A stretch of 41,070 nucleotides of DNA from an uncultured delta proteobacterium (GTDB lineage: Bacteria; RBG-13-61-14; DRUE01): assembly GCA_903930515.1 (NCBI GenBank), contig CAIYYW010000091.1:1-41070 (forward strand), written 5' to 3'. The notes under the pieces are model-generated. The model did no database searches and had not been told where the DNA came from. It saw only the letters and a program-made list of their open reading frames with translations. The first letter of the stretch is position 1. Each line of letters starts with the position of its first letter. A program made the translations under genes and the position numbers. Of this stretch, positions 1 to 10,370 are shown in pieces.

Positions 1-41
1 CCGAAAGGGTTCCGTGGGTTCAAATCCCACACTCTCCGCCA
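1..41 (+). tRNA. 3' part of a tRNA, probably tRNA-Ser (truncated by window edge)
   Basis: T-arm GTGGG-TTCAAAT-CCCAC, then ACTCTCC + discriminator G + encoded CCA. The preceding CCGAAAGGG looks like a long variable arm, and discriminator G fits tRNA-Ser. Confidence 0.75.
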
Positions 42-114
42 ATCTTAAAAATTCCTATAAACCCGAGAAAATGCCGGCTTTAGCTTTATTTCAGACGAAC
101 CGCGCTTTTTAGAA

Positions 115-951
115 TTATTTATATCCCTCCACTGAAACGCTGACGATGTAACCGTCCAGGGATTCATTTTTTCCCAGGATGTCTAAAAAAGCCCTGCCCA
201 GCGGGTCTTTGGTCTCGGGGGCGATACAAATTGAAGGGCCTTTTGCAATAACTTTGACATCTTTGAACCCGGCATCCTGGACCATCCTCTGATACTCCTC
301 AACAACCACCGCCCCTGCGATGCAACCCACATACGCGGCAATGCTCTCGCGGATTTTGTTGGGAAGTTCCCTGGTCAGGGCGATGTCGGAAATAGCTATT
401 TTCCCGCCCTTCTTCAACACCCGGTAAACTTCCTGGAAAGTCCTGGGCTTATCCGCGGATAAATTGATCACGCAGTTGCTGATCACCACATCAACCGAAT
501 TGTCCGGGGCCGGCAGATTTTCTATTTCCCCCAGCCGGAATTCCACATTTTTCGCGCCCGTCTTTTTCGCGTTTTCCCGCGCCCGGGAAACCATTTCCGG
601 CGTCATATCCACCCCGATGACTTTGCCCTTGGCACCCACTTGGCTGGCCGCCAGAAAACAATCAAACCCGGCGCCCGCGCCGAGGTCAAGGACGGTCTGC
701 CCTTTCTTGAGTCCGGCCAAGGCAGTGGGATTCCCGCAACCCAGCGCCAGGTTCGCCTCCTCCGGAATCCGGCTCAACTCTTGCTCGGAATAACCGATGG
801 CTTTGGCATAGCCCTTGGGGTCCGGACCGCAACTGTCGCACCCGCACCCGCATCCTTGATCCCCCTCCGCGATCCGGCCATAAGCCTCCCTGACCATCTT
901 TTGCGCTTTTTCCTTATCCATCGGCCTATTTCCTTTTTTTGCTTTTTTCAT
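115..951 (-). CDS. arsM: Arsenite S-adenosylmethyltransferase (ArsM-like)
   Basis: 278 aa. SAM motif VLDLGAGAGFDCFLA, ISNCVINLSADKPRTFQEVYRVLKKGGKIAISDIA, Cys-rich N-terminus CGCGCDSCG. The start may be the downstream MDKEKAQK. Confidence 0.85.
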   Translation of the reverse strand: MKKAKKGNRPMDKEKAQKMVREAYGRIAEGDQGCGCGCDSCGPDPKGYAKAIGYSEQELSRIPEEANLALGCGNPTALAGLKKGQTVLDLGAGAGFDCFLAASQVGAKGKVIGVDMTPEMVSRARENAKKTGAKNVEFRLGEIENLPAPDNSVDVVISNCVINLSADKPRTFQEVYRVLKKGGKIAISDIALTRELPNKIRESIAAYVGCIAGAVVVEEYQRMVQDAGFKDVKVIAKGPSICIAPETKDPLGRAFLDILGKNESLDGYIVSVSVEGYK

Positions 952-1039
952 AAATCCCTCCTTATCCTCCCCTTGGTTTGATCGTTTGATAACCGTCTAA
1001 ATATTATAATGCCGGACCGTCCTTGGTCAAGAAAAATAA

Positions 1040-1068
1040 TTGCCCCGGAAATCCCTTGGACCTATAAT
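1040..1068 (+). promoter_or_regulatory. Sigma70-like promoter TTGCCC-17-TATAAT
   Basis: Consensus TATAAT at 1063-1068, TTGCCC at 1040-1045, 17-bp spacer. The ATG at 1078 is only 9 nt beyond the -10 box. Confidence 0.55.
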
Positions 1069-1077
1069 CAAGCCATT

Positions 1078-1764
1078 ATGAAAAAAATAATATTTATCGG
1101 CCTAATCGGCGCAATGGCTATTTTTGCCGGTTGCAAAAAATCAGGACCGGAACCAGGCGCGGCCACTCAGCCTTTTGCCCAGGCGCCCGCAGCCCCGGCT
1201 TTGACCCCGGCCCCGGCGAATAAAACCATCACCGGCAATTGCCAGGAGGGAAAGGCGCAACTGCCGAATTACGGAGACCCGGGCAAGCGGCTGAGCAATT
1301 GCTTTGTCCAGTATCCGGGCGAGCCTTCCCGCCAGGACAGCCATTATTACATTGTGGAGGACATCTGCGGACAGTTCACCGAGCAATTTATAGAGAATCT
1401 GCTGGGGGTTCCCATCGTCTCCATCAAAGGATCTACGGTCAGCGGCCTGTACCTGTGCAAATACTACCTGTCCGAGCAGCCGGAGGGACAGGGGCAATAT
1501 ATTCTTATCAACCTGGAGTATCTGAGCGTGGAAAAACAAAAAAAGGGACACCAGTTGATGAACAGAACTATCAAAACCGATTCCCGCATCCGGATGGAGC
1601 ATTTCCTGGTCTGGCAGCCGGACGGGTTGCTGAACGAGATTTACCTGGTCTTGGACCCGAATAAATTTATCAGCATCAATAGGAGCGATAGCGGGGTTCT
1701 GGACAACGAAAAGACCATTGAATTCGCGGCCAGGCTGGCTGAGCAAATCAAGGATTACCGCTGA
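1078..1764 (+). CDS. Predicted lipoprotein of unknown function
   Basis: The ORF track starts at 1009, but the N-terminus MKKIIFIGLIGAMAIFAGCKK (start 1078) has a clear lipobox FAGC. Confidence 0.7.
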   Translation: MKKIIFIGLIGAMAIFAGCKKSGPEPGAATQPFAQAPAAPALTPAPANKTITGNCQEGKAQLPNYGDPGKRLSNCFVQYPGEPSRQDSHYYIVEDICGQFTEQFIENLLGVPIVSIKGSTVSGLYLCKYYLSEQPEGQGQYILINLEYLSVEKQKKGHQLMNRTIKTDSRIRMEHFLVWQPDGLLNEIYLVLDPNKFISINRSDSGVLDNEKTIEFAARLAEQIKDYR

Positions 1765-1939
1765 AATTTTGCAAAATAAAATCAACCTTCCTGGTAATTG
1801 AAACCGGGGGTACAAATTGAAAACCGGCGCCCGCGGGATCGCCGGTTCCGGCCCGATCCGGCAGGGCGATGGCCCTCCATTTCCGGAAAAAGCAAAGCGC
1901 TGATAAAATATGCTTATTAAATCCCAGGGAGGAAAAATT

Positions 1940-2803
1940 ATGAGAACCGCAAAAATTTTAGGCCTGATGATTTTGATGGTCCTGGCAATCGGCGTTTTGC
2001 GCGCGGAGGACAAATATAAAATCATCAAGGACATTGAGTACGCGCAGATTTCCGGGGTGGACGACAAGTATTTGAGCCTGGATGTGTATCAGCCTCTGAG
2101 CCTGGGCTGGCATCCGGTGATCTTTTATGTCCACGGCGGGGGCTGGACTATGGGCGACAAGGATATGGACAAAAACAAGGGGAAGTTCTTCGCGGAATCC
2201 GGATTTGTATTTGTCAGCGCCAACTACCGGCTTTCCCCCGCGGTCAAGCATCCGGCCCATATTGAGGATGTGGCAAGGGCTTATGCCTGGACCCATAATA
2301 ATATCCGGCTGCACGGGGGCAACCCGGACAAAATTTTCGTGATGGGACATTCCTCGGGAGCGCATTTAGTCGCCCTGTTGGCCACCGATGAAAAATATCT
2401 CAAGGATCGGGACCTATCCCTAAAGGATATTGAGGGCGCGATCCTGTTGGACGGGGCCGGTTACAATATCCCCGAGTTGAAAAAAACCAGCCCCCAACTC
2501 TTCAACACCTTTTACGCCGCGGCCTTTGGCAAGGATCAGCAAACCCTCAAAAACGCTTCTCCCTTTTTCCATATTTCGTCCGGCAAGCATATCCCGCCGT
2601 TCCTGGTCGTATATGTGGACCGCAAGGCCTCCAAGCCCCAGGCCAAGGCTATGGTGGACAAGCTGGCCGACAGCGGCGTCAAGGCGGAATTATTTTTCGC
2701 CGAGAACCGGGACCATTTGAGCCTGGACCGGGAGTTGGGCGATGATCATGACCCGACCACCCAGGCGATTGTGAATTTCCTGGAAAATATCCTCAAAGAT
2801 TGA
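1940..2803 (+). CDS. Secreted alpha/beta-hydrolase, esterase/lipase-like
   Basis: HGGGW oxyanion motif, GHSSGAH nucleophile elbow, signal peptide MRTAKILGLMILMVLAIGVLRA. SD GGGAGG precedes ATG 1940; the ORF track extends to 1910. Confidence 0.8.
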   Translation: MRTAKILGLMILMVLAIGVLRAEDKYKIIKDIEYAQISGVDDKYLSLDVYQPLSLGWHPVIFYVHGGGWTMGDKDMDKNKGKFFAESGFVFVSANYRLSPAVKHPAHIEDVARAYAWTHNNIRLHGGNPDKIFVMGHSSGAHLVALLATDEKYLKDRDLSLKDIEGAILLDGAGYNIPELKKTSPQLFNTFYAAAFGKDQQTLKNASPFFHISSGKHIPPFLVVYVDRKASKPQAKAMVDKLADSGVKAELFFAENRDHLSLDRELGDDHDPTTQAIVNFLENILKD

Positions 2804-2917
2804 GCCGGAAAAATATATCGCAATTGCCGGCGCATCTCGGGTATCCGGCTGAAAAATTCAGCGGGCTGAACCGGTCCTGGAAAAACCTGAAGCATTGCCA
2901 TAAATAATGAGGCGGTC

Positions 2918-3370
2918 CTGGAAATCTTCTTTAAATTAGCAACCGTGTTCGGAATCGCCGCCCTGGAACTATGGGCCTCCGTCCCCACCGGCTTCGCCCT
3001 CAAGCTCCATCCTTTGCTCAACGCTATTGCCACCATCCTCGGAGCATCCACCGGAGTGATCATCGTGATCCTGCTCGGAGACCGCGCCCGGACCTGGATT
3101 TTGCGCAAAAGGAAATGGCAAAATGAACCAGGCAAAAACAAGCTCATCGTCCGGATCTGGCAACGCTGCGGAATCATCGGCCTCGGACTGCTCGGCCCAC
3201 TCCTGGTCGGCGCCCCACTCGGGGCCGCCATCGGAATCGCCCTGGGCGCGCCCGCCACCCGCCTGATCTTCTGGATGGCCGTCGGAATCATCCTCTGGAC
3301 CGCAATCCTAACCATCGCCTGCGCCCTGGGGATTGAAACCTTTACGGTGTTGTGGCATAAATACATCTAA
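2918..3370 (+). CDS. Small integral membrane protein resembling the small multidrug export family (PF06695-like)
   Basis: ELWASVPTGFALKLHPLLNAIATILGASTGVIIVILLG plus two hydrophobic C-terminal segments. Start uncertain: non-ATG, GTG 2945 or upstream CTG 2918. Confidence 0.5.
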   Translation: MEIFFKLATVFGIAALELWASVPTGFALKLHPLLNAIATILGASTGVIIVILLGDRARTWILRKRKWQNEPGKNKLIVRIWQRCGIIGLGLLGPLLVGAPLGAAIGIALGAPATRLIFWMAVGIILWTAILTIACALGIETFTVLWHKYI

Positions 3371-3533
3371 TCTTTATGGGTCCTATGAAGACCAAAGAGC
3401 AGGAGCGTTTACAAACAGGCGCAAAATCTTTCCCCCCACCCCATCTCCCGCAAATGGGAGAGGTAAAATTGATGTACGAAAATGTCAGATTTGAGATTTA
3501 ATCCACTGATTTTTTCAGTCCCGCCAATCGTGC

Positions 3534-3539
3534 TATAAA
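3534..3539 (+). promoter_or_regulatory. Extended -10 element TGC-TATAAA upstream of glnE
   Basis: TGCTATAAAT at 3531-3540, 7 nt before ATG 3547. The -35 is weak. Confidence 0.4.
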
Positions 3540-3546
3540 TATCCTG

Positions 3547-6500
3547 ATGAATTTAGCCAAGGACCAGTTTGAGAACCCGAACCTGGTCGGGCCGTCGCTG
3601 AAGAAGATTCAGGACCGGGCCGGGGCAATCGGGTTTTCCAAGCCGGAGCTCACGAAGCTCAACCAGAAGCTGGGAATAGCTTTTCAGGACGGGATTGCGG
3701 ACCCGGACCAGGCGTTATTGTCATTGGAGCGGCTGTTCCTGGAAGCGGATGATTTGAAATGGATCCTGGCAAAGGACCGGCTGAATTTGACGCTCCGGTT
3801 GTTCGGCTATTGCGAACAGGTGAGCCAATGGGCGTTGAAATCTCCGGCCCATCTAGTATCCGCCTTGAAAAAGGTTGAGCAGGGGAAGCGGAGCCGGGAT
3901 AAGATTTTCAAGGAGCTTTCCAGCCATATTGAAGGCTCGGAATCTTTTGAAGAGCTTTCCTCCAGGCTCCGCGAGTTCCGGAACCGGGAATACCTTCGGC
4001 TCGCGCTCGCGAACCTGGGAGCAAAAGACCGGTTATGGGATGAGCTGTCGGAACTGACCGCGTTGGCCGAGGCGTTTCTGGAACTGGGCCTGAAGAATTT
4101 GCTCCAACTATGGCAAGCGGGAAAAATTCCGCGGATCGGGAAAAGCGATGATCCGGTTTCACTTTGCGTTTTAGGGATGGGCAAGCTCGGGAGCGAGGAG
4201 TTGAATTTCAGCTCGGACATAGACCTGATCTATCTCGCGCCCTTGCTCGGAGCGGAATCCCGATCCGGCCCGGAAGGGTTCAACCGATACGCTCAACTCG
4301 GCCGGAGTTTTACCGAGCTGATCGGCAAGATCACCGAGCAGGGGCTGGTGTTCCGGGTGGACCTAAGGCTTAGGCCCGGAGGAGAGAATGGCCCGATTGT
4401 GAACAGCTATGACTCTACCCTGGACTATTACCTGAACTTCGGTAGGAATTGGGAACGGGCGGCAATGCTCCGGGCGCGGCCGGTGGCGGGCGATTTGGAG
4501 TTGGGTAAAAAATTCCTCTCCGAGCTGGAGCCATTCCTCTTCCGGCGCTTCCACGACTTTGCCAGCCTGGAGGATTTAAAGGAGATCAAGGACCGGATTG
4601 ACCTGGAGGCGAAAAGGGAATCCGGCCAAAAAGGATATGCCGGATATAACCTGAAGCTAGGCCCGGGAGGAATCCGGGAGATAGAATTCTTCGTCAATTC
4701 CCTGCAATTGATCTACGGCGGCAAGAACCCGGAACTCAGAACCACCCGGACAATGGCCGGCCTCAATGCCTTGAACCGGCTGGGGCTGGTCAAGGACCGG
4801 GAATCGGAAATCCTCAAGCGCAGTTGGGAATTTTTACGCAAACTTGAGCACCGGATCCAGCTCAAGGATTTAAGGCAGGAGCATAAAATACCGGCCCACA
4901 AACGGGCCCAGGAAATGTTGGCCCGCTCGCTCGGATACTCGGGCAAGGAGGGCCTGGAAAATTTCCTGTCCGAACTGGGAAAAACCCTCGCCCAAGTCCA
5001 GGGAATTTTTTCCAGCCTGTTCGGAGAGGATGCCCGGGAAGAAAAAAAACTGGCCCGGCTGGTGGATTGGGCATCCGGAGCGGAAGAGCTGGAGATGGAA
5101 TTTCAAAAACTGGGGTTTGCCGAGCCCGGCCTGGCGGTTGAAAACTGGGAGAGGATTCTTCGGCCCCTGGGACAGGGCAAGCAGGGCCCGAAATTAAAAG
5201 CCGAGCTCCTGCCCGTTTTACTGGAAGAGATCGGCTCAAGCCCGGAGCCGGATTTGGCCCTGCGGCAATTGGAGCGATTCCTATCCAAAACCGGGGCCCG
5301 ATCCGGATTCCTTTCCCTGCTCAAGGATCATCCCGGCGCGAGAAAAATTCTCCTCAACCTGTTCTCCACCAGCGAGTTTTTGGGGAATCTCCTGATTACC
5401 CATCCGGAACTGCTGGACGAGCTGGTCAGCCCGCAGGCCCTTCAGGAACGCGCGAGCGGCGAGTTGGACCAAGAGCTGGCGGAAGAATTGGGATCCGGGA
5501 AGGACTACGAGGAAAAGCTGGCGCGGATGCGGAAGTTTCAAAAATTGGAACTGCTCCGGATCGGGCTGAAGGATTTGTCGGGCGGACTGGAGATTTGGGA
5601 ATTGGAGCAGAGACTGTCGGCTTTGGCGGAGTTGCTGGTAAGACAGGCATACCAGGTCAGCCTGGAAGAATTGGGATTGAAATATGGAACCCCCGAATCC
5701 GGGCCGGGAGGCAAAACCGGTCTGTTGGTTCTGGGCCTGGGCAAGCTCGGGTCCAAAGAGATGGGATGGGCCTCGGACCTGGACCTGATTTTTATTTACC
5801 AGGGAGTGGGGGAAACGGGCGGAAAAAATCCCCTGGAGTTCCGGGAATTTTTCGTCAAGTTGAGCCAGAAGATCATCGCCACTTTGCAGGCGCAAACCCC
5901 GGAGGGATTCCTTTACAAAATTGACACCAGGCTCCGACCGAGCGGGAGTCACGGGCCTTTGGTGGTTGAGGCCGCGGCTTTTTCCGAATATCACCGAAAC
6001 CGGTCGCAGGTTTGGGAAAAGCAATCGTTGCTCAAGGCGCGGGTGATGGTTGACGGCGCCGGAATCAAGGCCGAGATTTCCAGCCGGATCGCGGAGAGCG
6101 TCTTTATCGGGAACCGGGCGGAGTATTTTAAGGAAGAAATGCGGAAGCTGATCCACCGGGTGCGGACCGAGCTTGCGAGAGAGACGGAAACTATCTATGA
6201 TATTAAATTCGGGTACGGCGGGGAGATGGAGTTGGACTATATTTTGCAATATCTGCGGTTGCGCAACGGCGAACAGCAAACCAGTCTCCGGACCGGGAAC
6301 AACTGGGAAATTTTGGGCCGGCTGAACGACCTGAAGCTGATTCAAGCGCAAGAGCATCAGGATTTGCTGGAATCGCTCCGGCTCTTTCGCAGGGTTTCTT
6401 CCAGGCTGCGGATTTTCCAGGACCGGCCGGAGAATTTGCTCCGGCTGGAACCGGAAGGGCTGGACCGATTGGCGAAGAAGATGGAACCGGAAGAGATTGC

Positions 6501-6582
6501 TTCCGGCCAAGAATTGAAAGCGCGGATTGAACAGGCGCGGGAAAAAGTTCGCCGGATATTTTTGAAGTATCTCGGAGAATAA
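3547..6582 (+). CDS. glnE: Bifunctional glutamine synthetase adenylyltransferase/deadenylase
   Basis: 1011 aa. Two nucleotidyltransferase motifs ([21 protein letters not shown] and [22 protein letters not shown]). Confidence 0.93.
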   Translation: MNLAKDQFENPNLVGPSLKKIQDRAGAIGFSKPELTKLNQKLGIAFQDGIADPDQALLSLERLFLEADDLKWILAKDRLNLTLRLFGYCEQVSQWALKSPAHLVSALKKVEQGKRSRDKIFKELSSHIEGSESFEELSSRLREFRNREYLRLALANLGAKDRLWDELSELTALAEAFLELGLKNLLQLWQAGKIPRIGKSDDPVSLCVLGMGKLGSEELNFSSDIDLIYLAPLLGAESRSGPEGFNRYAQLGRSFTELIGKITEQGLVFRVDLRLRPGGENGPIVNSYDSTLDYYLNFGRNWERAAMLRARPVAGDLELGKKFLSELEPFLFRRFHDFASLEDLKEIKDRIDLEAKRESGQKGYAGYNLKLGPGGIREIEFFVNSLQLIYGGKNPELRTTRTMAGLNALNRLGLVKDRESEILKRSWEFLRKLEHRIQLKDLRQEHKIPAHKRAQEMLARSLGYSGKEGLENFLSELGKTLAQVQGIFSSLFGEDAREEKKLARLVDWASGAEELEMEFQKLGFAEPGLAVENWERILRPLGQGKQGPKLKAELLPVLLEEIGSSPEPDLALRQLERFLSKTGARSGFLSLLKDHPGARKILLNLFSTSEFLGNLLITHPELLDELVSPQALQERASGELDQELAEELGSGKDYEEKLARMRKFQKLELLRIGLKDLSGGLEIWELEQRLSALAELLVRQAYQVSLEELGLKYGTPESGPGGKTGLLVLGLGKLGSKEMGWASDLDLIFIYQGVGETGGKNPLEFREFFVKLSQKIIATLQAQTPEGFLYKIDTRLRPSGSHGPLVVEAAAFSEYHRNRSQVWEKQSLLKARVMVDGAGIKAEISSRIAESVFIGNRAEYFKEEMRKLIHRVRTELARETETIYDIKFGYGGEMELDYILQYLRLRNGEQQTSLRTGNNWEILGRLNDLKLIQAQEHQDLLESLRLFRRVSSRLRIFQDRPENLLRLEPEGLDRLAKKMEPEEIASGQELKARIEQAREKVRRIFLKYLGE

Positions 6583-6601
6583 TTCGGGGAGGAGACCGGG
6601 A

Positions 6602-7519
6602 ATGGAAAAAGCGAAGAAAATCTGGATGGACGGCAAGCTGGTGAATTGGGAGGATGCCAATGTGCATATCCTCACCCATACGCTCCATTACGGGTTCGGG
6701 GTTTTTGAAGGGACCCGGTGTTATAAGACCGTTGACGGCCCGGCGATCTTCCGGCTTGACGATCATTTGAAGCGGCTCTACAACTCCGCGCAAATCCTGA
6801 CCATTGACATCCCGGTCGGTTTCAAGGAGATGGCCAAGGCGAGCAAGGAGATCATCAAGGCCAACCATTACCAGGAATGTTACCTCCGACACATCGCTTT
6901 TATCGGCGACGGAGAAATGGGGCTGGGCACTATGACCAACCCGGTCCGGACCGCGATCATTTCCTGGAAATGGGGGGCGTACCTGGGAGAGGAAGGCCTG
7001 AAAAAAGGCATCCGGCTCAAGACCTCCAGCTACGCCCGGCTCCCGGTCCAATCGTTCCCCTGCAAGGCCAAGGCGGTCGGGAATTATGTCAACTCCATCC
7101 TGGCCAAGAGGGAAGCGCTCAAGGCCGGCTACGATGAAGCGGTGATGCTGGACAGTTCCGGATATGTGGCCGAAGCGAGCGGAGAAAATATCTTCCTGGT
7201 CTTCGGAGACACCATCATCACGCCCCCGGAAAGCTCGTCCATCCTAAACGGCATCACCAGGAAAAGCGTGATTGAATTGGCCAAGGACCTGGGATATCAG
7301 GTAAAGGAGGAAACCTTCCCGCGCGATACCATCTACATCGCGGACGAGGTGTTCCTGACCGGGACCGCGGCCGAGGTCACCCCGGTGCGCGAGGTGGACA
7401 ACCGCAAGATCGGCAAGGGCAGCGCCGGCGATGCCACCCTGAAAATCCAGGCAGAGTTCTTCAAGATCGTGCTGGGAAAGAATCCGAAATACAAGAAGTG
7501 GCTGACATATGTTGATTAA
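6602..7519 (+). CDS. ilvE: Branched-chain amino acid aminotransferase
   Basis: Class IV PLP aminotransferase. [51 protein letters not shown]. Confidence 0.94.
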   Translation: MEKAKKIWMDGKLVNWEDANVHILTHTLHYGFGVFEGTRCYKTVDGPAIFRLDDHLKRLYNSAQILTIDIPVGFKEMAKASKEIIKANHYQECYLRHIAFIGDGEMGLGTMTNPVRTAIISWKWGAYLGEEGLKKGIRLKTSSYARLPVQSFPCKAKAVGNYVNSILAKREALKAGYDEAVMLDSSGYVAEASGENIFLVFGDTIITPPESSSILNGITRKSVIELAKDLGYQVKEETFPRDTIYIADEVFLTGTAAEVTPVREVDNRKIGKGSAGDATLKIQAEFFKIVLGKNPKYKKWLTYVD

Positions 7520-7559
7520 ATTTGCGGGCGGGGCGCTCCTTCCCCGCAACAATTGAATC

Positions 7560-7575
7560 CAGACCAGAGGGTCTG
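7560..7575 (+). repeat. CAGACC-AGAG-GGTCTG intergenic hairpin
   Basis: Perfect 6-bp stem between ilvE and pyrE. Related hairpins at 34537-34562 and near 23472. Confidence 0.4.
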
Positions 7576-7595
7576 CCCCCCGGGAGGCGAGTAAG

Positions 7596-8165
7596 ATGGC
7601 TGATGAGAAGGCGCAATTGGAAAAAATTTTACTGAAAAAATCTTTCCGGCTGGGGGATTTTACCTTAAGCTCGGGCAAGAAATCCGACTACTATGTGGAC
7701 TGCCGAACCGCGACCACCGATTCCCAGGGACTCTTTCTGATCTCCAATCTTTTCCTGGACCGCCTGGAAAAAGGGCGGTTGAAAATTCAAGCGGTGGGCG
7801 GACTCACTTTGGGCGCGGACCCGATCGTGGGAGGGATGGTGGCTTTGAGCGCGACCAGGAAAAATCCGGTCCAGGGGTTCATCGTCCGCAAAGAGGCCAA
7901 GGGGCACGGAACCGGCAAACTGATTGAAGGAAACCTCAAACCCGGTTGGAAGGTCGCGATTATTGAAGATGTGATCACCACCGGGGCCTCCGCGCTCAAG
8001 GCCGTGCAAGCGGCAAAAGATTCCGGCGCAGAGATCAAGATCATCCTCGCGGTGGTTGACCGGGAAGAAGGCGGCAGGGAAGAGATCGCCAAACTGGGAA
8101 TCCCGATCTTCAGCCTGTTCACCGCCACCCAGCTCAAGGCCGAAGCGAAAAAAGCGAGTCAATAA
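7596..8165 (+). CDS. pyrE: Orotate phosphoribosyltransferase
   Basis: FTLSSGKKSDYYVDCR and PRPP-binding VAIIEDVITTGASALKA. Confidence 0.93.
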   Translation: MADEKAQLEKILLKKSFRLGDFTLSSGKKSDYYVDCRTATTDSQGLFLISNLFLDRLEKGRLKIQAVGGLTLGADPIVGGMVALSATRKNPVQGFIVRKEAKGHGTGKLIEGNLKPGWKVAIIEDVITTGASALKAVQAAKDSGAEIKIILAVVDREEGGREEIAKLGIPIFSLFTATQLKAEAKKASQ

Positions 8166-8221
8166 AAATATCCGGGCAAGACGCCTGCTCCCCAATAATG
8201 AGCCTCCCACCCGTTTGATTC

Positions 8222-8270
8222 TTGACAAGCCACTCCCAATCAGGGTATTTTGCCGGGTGATGATTGGGAG
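8222..8270 (+). promoter_or_regulatory. TTGACA-18-TATTTT promoter with overlapping 10-bp perfect dyad (CTCCCAATCA ... TGATTGGGAG)
   Basis: -35 at 8222-8227 and -10 at 8246-8251. Dyad arms at 8233-8242 and 8261-8270; the right arm contains the SD core GGGAG of the gene at 8281. Confidence 0.6.
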
Positions 8271-8280
8271 GTAAAAATAA

Positions 8281-9279
8281 ATGAAGATCGCCATCACCGG
8301 CAGTTCCAGCTACCTGGCCTCGGTCTTGCTCCCGTGGCTGGAGGCCGACCGCGAAGTGGAGAAAATCGTCGGCATTGACTTGAAGCCGGGCGCCCGCCAA
8401 TTTTCCAAATTGGAATTCAAGCAACGCGATGTGCGCGACCCGGAGATCGCAAAAGATTTCGCCGGCTGCGACACCCTGGTGCATCTGGCCTATATCGTGA
8501 TGCCGATCCATAAAACCAAGACCGCGCTGGAAATAAATATTGAAGGCTCCAAGAATGTCTTTACCGCCGCGGCCCGGGCCGGGATCAATAAAATCGTTTA
8601 CACTTCCAGCTGCGCTGGTTACGGCGCCTGGCCGGACAATCCGGAATTGATTACCGAGGATCAGCCTTTGCGCGGGATGCCTGATTTCTATTATTCCTGG
8701 AGCAAGGCCCGGGTGGAGGAATTCCTCAACGGCTTTGAAAAAGAACATCCCGGGATCATCCTCACCCGGCTCCGGCCCTGCATTTTTATCGGGCCGAACA
8801 TCAACAATTTGATGCGCCACGCGGTCGGGCATCCGTTTTTTATCAGGTTTATTGACCGCGCCACCAAAGCCCAATTCGTCTGGGACGAGGATGTGGCGCA
8901 GGCGGTATATCTCGGGCTGAAAAAGGACTTGCCCGGCGCCTTCAACCTGGCCGGGGACGGATATATCACGATGGAGCAGATGGCGGAGCTGATGGGCATC
9001 GTCGCGATTCCGATGTTTTACCTGATGGCCAAGGCCTATACCTGGCTCACCTGGAATTTGCATATTTCACAAATGCTCTCGCCGGATTGGATCGCTTCCA
9101 CCGAGTTCCCGATCGTGATGACCTGCGACAAGGCCAAGAAGGTGATGGGCTGGAAGCCCAAGTATGACACCAAAACCGCTTTTGCCAAATTCGTGGAGGA
9201 GATGCTTAAGCTCCAGGCCCTGGAGCGGGAGCGGCGCTGGGCGTTTCTGAAATTCTGGAAAAAGGATTCCGGGGGTTGA
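8281..9279 (+). CDS. NAD-dependent epimerase/dehydratase (extended SDR)
   Basis: N-terminal Rossmann start MKIAITGSSSYLASVLLPWL, DTLVHLAYI, YYSWSKARVEEF (YxxxK). Confidence 0.85.
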   Translation: MKIAITGSSSYLASVLLPWLEADREVEKIVGIDLKPGARQFSKLEFKQRDVRDPEIAKDFAGCDTLVHLAYIVMPIHKTKTALEINIEGSKNVFTAAARAGINKIVYTSSCAGYGAWPDNPELITEDQPLRGMPDFYYSWSKARVEEFLNGFEKEHPGIILTRLRPCIFIGPNINNLMRHAVGHPFFIRFIDRATKAQFVWDEDVAQAVYLGLKKDLPGAFNLAGDGYITMEQMAELMGIVAIPMFYLMAKAYTWLTWNLHISQMLSPDWIASTEFPIVMTCDKAKKVMGWKPKYDTKTAFAKFVEEMLKLQALERERRWAFLKFWKKDSGG

Positions 9280-9280
9280 G

Positions 9281-10366
9281 ATGGATCAGACCAGCTTGAA
9301 CAGCGCGCTGCAGATGGTGGAAAAATTCAGCGAGCGCGAATTGGCGGGAAAAGCCCTGGAGCTGGACCAATACCCGGCCAAGGGTTTCTCCCAGGAGCTC
9401 CTGGACCAGGCAAGCGGGATCGGATTGTTTTCTTTCCTTTTGCCCGAAGACCAGGGAGGGATCGCCGGAAGCCCGGAACAACTCGCGCTCCTGCTGGAGG
9501 TGATCGCGCAAAGGGAAGCGGGGTTTGCCGCATTGGTTCTGGCGCATAGCCTGGCCTGCAATTTTTTGGCGCAAGCTCAAAGAGAAATTCCGGCCGATAA
9601 AATTCTCTCCTTCCCGGTTTATCTTGATCCCGAAAACCTGGAAGAACACAGCCTGAATTCGGAAAAATCTTCGGACGGAAAAATCAAGGTCTCGGGCCGG
9701 CTCCGGAACCTGATCGGGGGAGGGATCGCGGAGAGCGCGCTGGTTCCGGTCCTGGAGCCGGAGGGGATCAGTTGGTTCTTGCTCAAACTTTCCCAGGCCG
9801 GAATCAGGAAAGAGAATCTGCCCCTCACGCTGGGATTGAGGACCGCTTTGCATACCGACCTGGTCCTGGAAAAAATTGAACTGTCGGAATCCGCTCGGAT
9901 CGGCAAAGCCGGATCGGGAAAAGAGGCGGTCAGCTCCGCCTATTTCCGTTTCTATCCCGCGGCGAGCGCGATCCTGATCGGTCTGATCGCGGGCTCGGCC
10001 CGGAGCGCGATCAAGTACGGGTTGGAGCGGTACCAGGGCGGGGAGATGATTGCGGATTATCAGCAGATCCGTTTTTATTACGGAGAGATGCTGGCCGGGT
10101 ATTACAGCCTGAAAGCGGGCCTGGAAAAAATTTGCGGGGATGCTCCCGCGGATCAATCAAGCCGGATCGCCTTGAAAGCGATGTCCGGGAATATCGCGGT
10201 GCAGGCCGCAATGGACGGGGTCCAGATGCTGGGCGGATACGGGTATATGCACGATTACGGCCAGGAAAAAAGGATGCGAGACGCCGGCCAGGCCGAGAAA
10301 CTGTTGGGCGCGGGCAGACGGCTCACGGTTTCTCTGGCGGATATTTTCACCAAGGGCTTGAGCTAG
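9281..10366 (+). CDS. Divergent acyl-CoA dehydrogenase family protein
   Basis: FSFLLPEDQGGIAG, LALLLEVIAQREAGFAALV, AMDGVQMLGGYGYMHDYGQEKRMRDA. Lacks the C-terminal YEGTSEIQ motif. Confidence 0.75.
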   Translation: MDQTSLNSALQMVEKFSERELAGKALELDQYPAKGFSQELLDQASGIGLFSFLLPEDQGGIAGSPEQLALLLEVIAQREAGFAALVLAHSLACNFLAQAQREIPADKILSFPVYLDPENLEEHSLNSEKSSDGKIKVSGRLRNLIGGGIAESALVPVLEPEGISWFLLKLSQAGIRKENLPLTLGLRTALHTDLVLEKIELSESARIGKAGSGKEAVSSAYFRFYPAASAILIGLIAGSARSAIKYGLERYQGGEMIADYQQIRFYYGEMLAGYYSLKAGLEKICGDAPADQSSRIALKAMSGNIAVQAAMDGVQMLGGYGYMHDYGQEKRMRDAGQAEKLLGAGRRLTVSLADIFTKGLS

Positions 10367-10370
10367 AAAA

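Noticed and set aside
1-951. tRNA-Ser followed by arsM as a genomic-island boundary
   Set aside because: No integrase, no direct repeat of the tRNA end and no compositional shift visible.
1822-1847. AACCGGCG...CGCCGGTT hairpin as a rho-independent terminator
   Set aside because: A good stem, but no following T-tract, and the region is generally rich in CCGG palindromes; too weak to call.
1141-2067. 308-aa minus-strand ORF
   Set aside because: Overlaps the lipoprotein and esterase genes, which have a signal peptide/lipobox and recognisable motifs; shadow ORF.
3431-3475. CTCCC-GCAAAT-GGGAG hairpin as a repeat element
   Set aside because: Short single copy in the window; cannot be distinguished from chance.
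5281-6675. 464-aa minus-strand ORF opposite glnE
   Set aside because: Antisense shadow of a GC-rich, strongly supported glnE; low-complexity composition without motifs.
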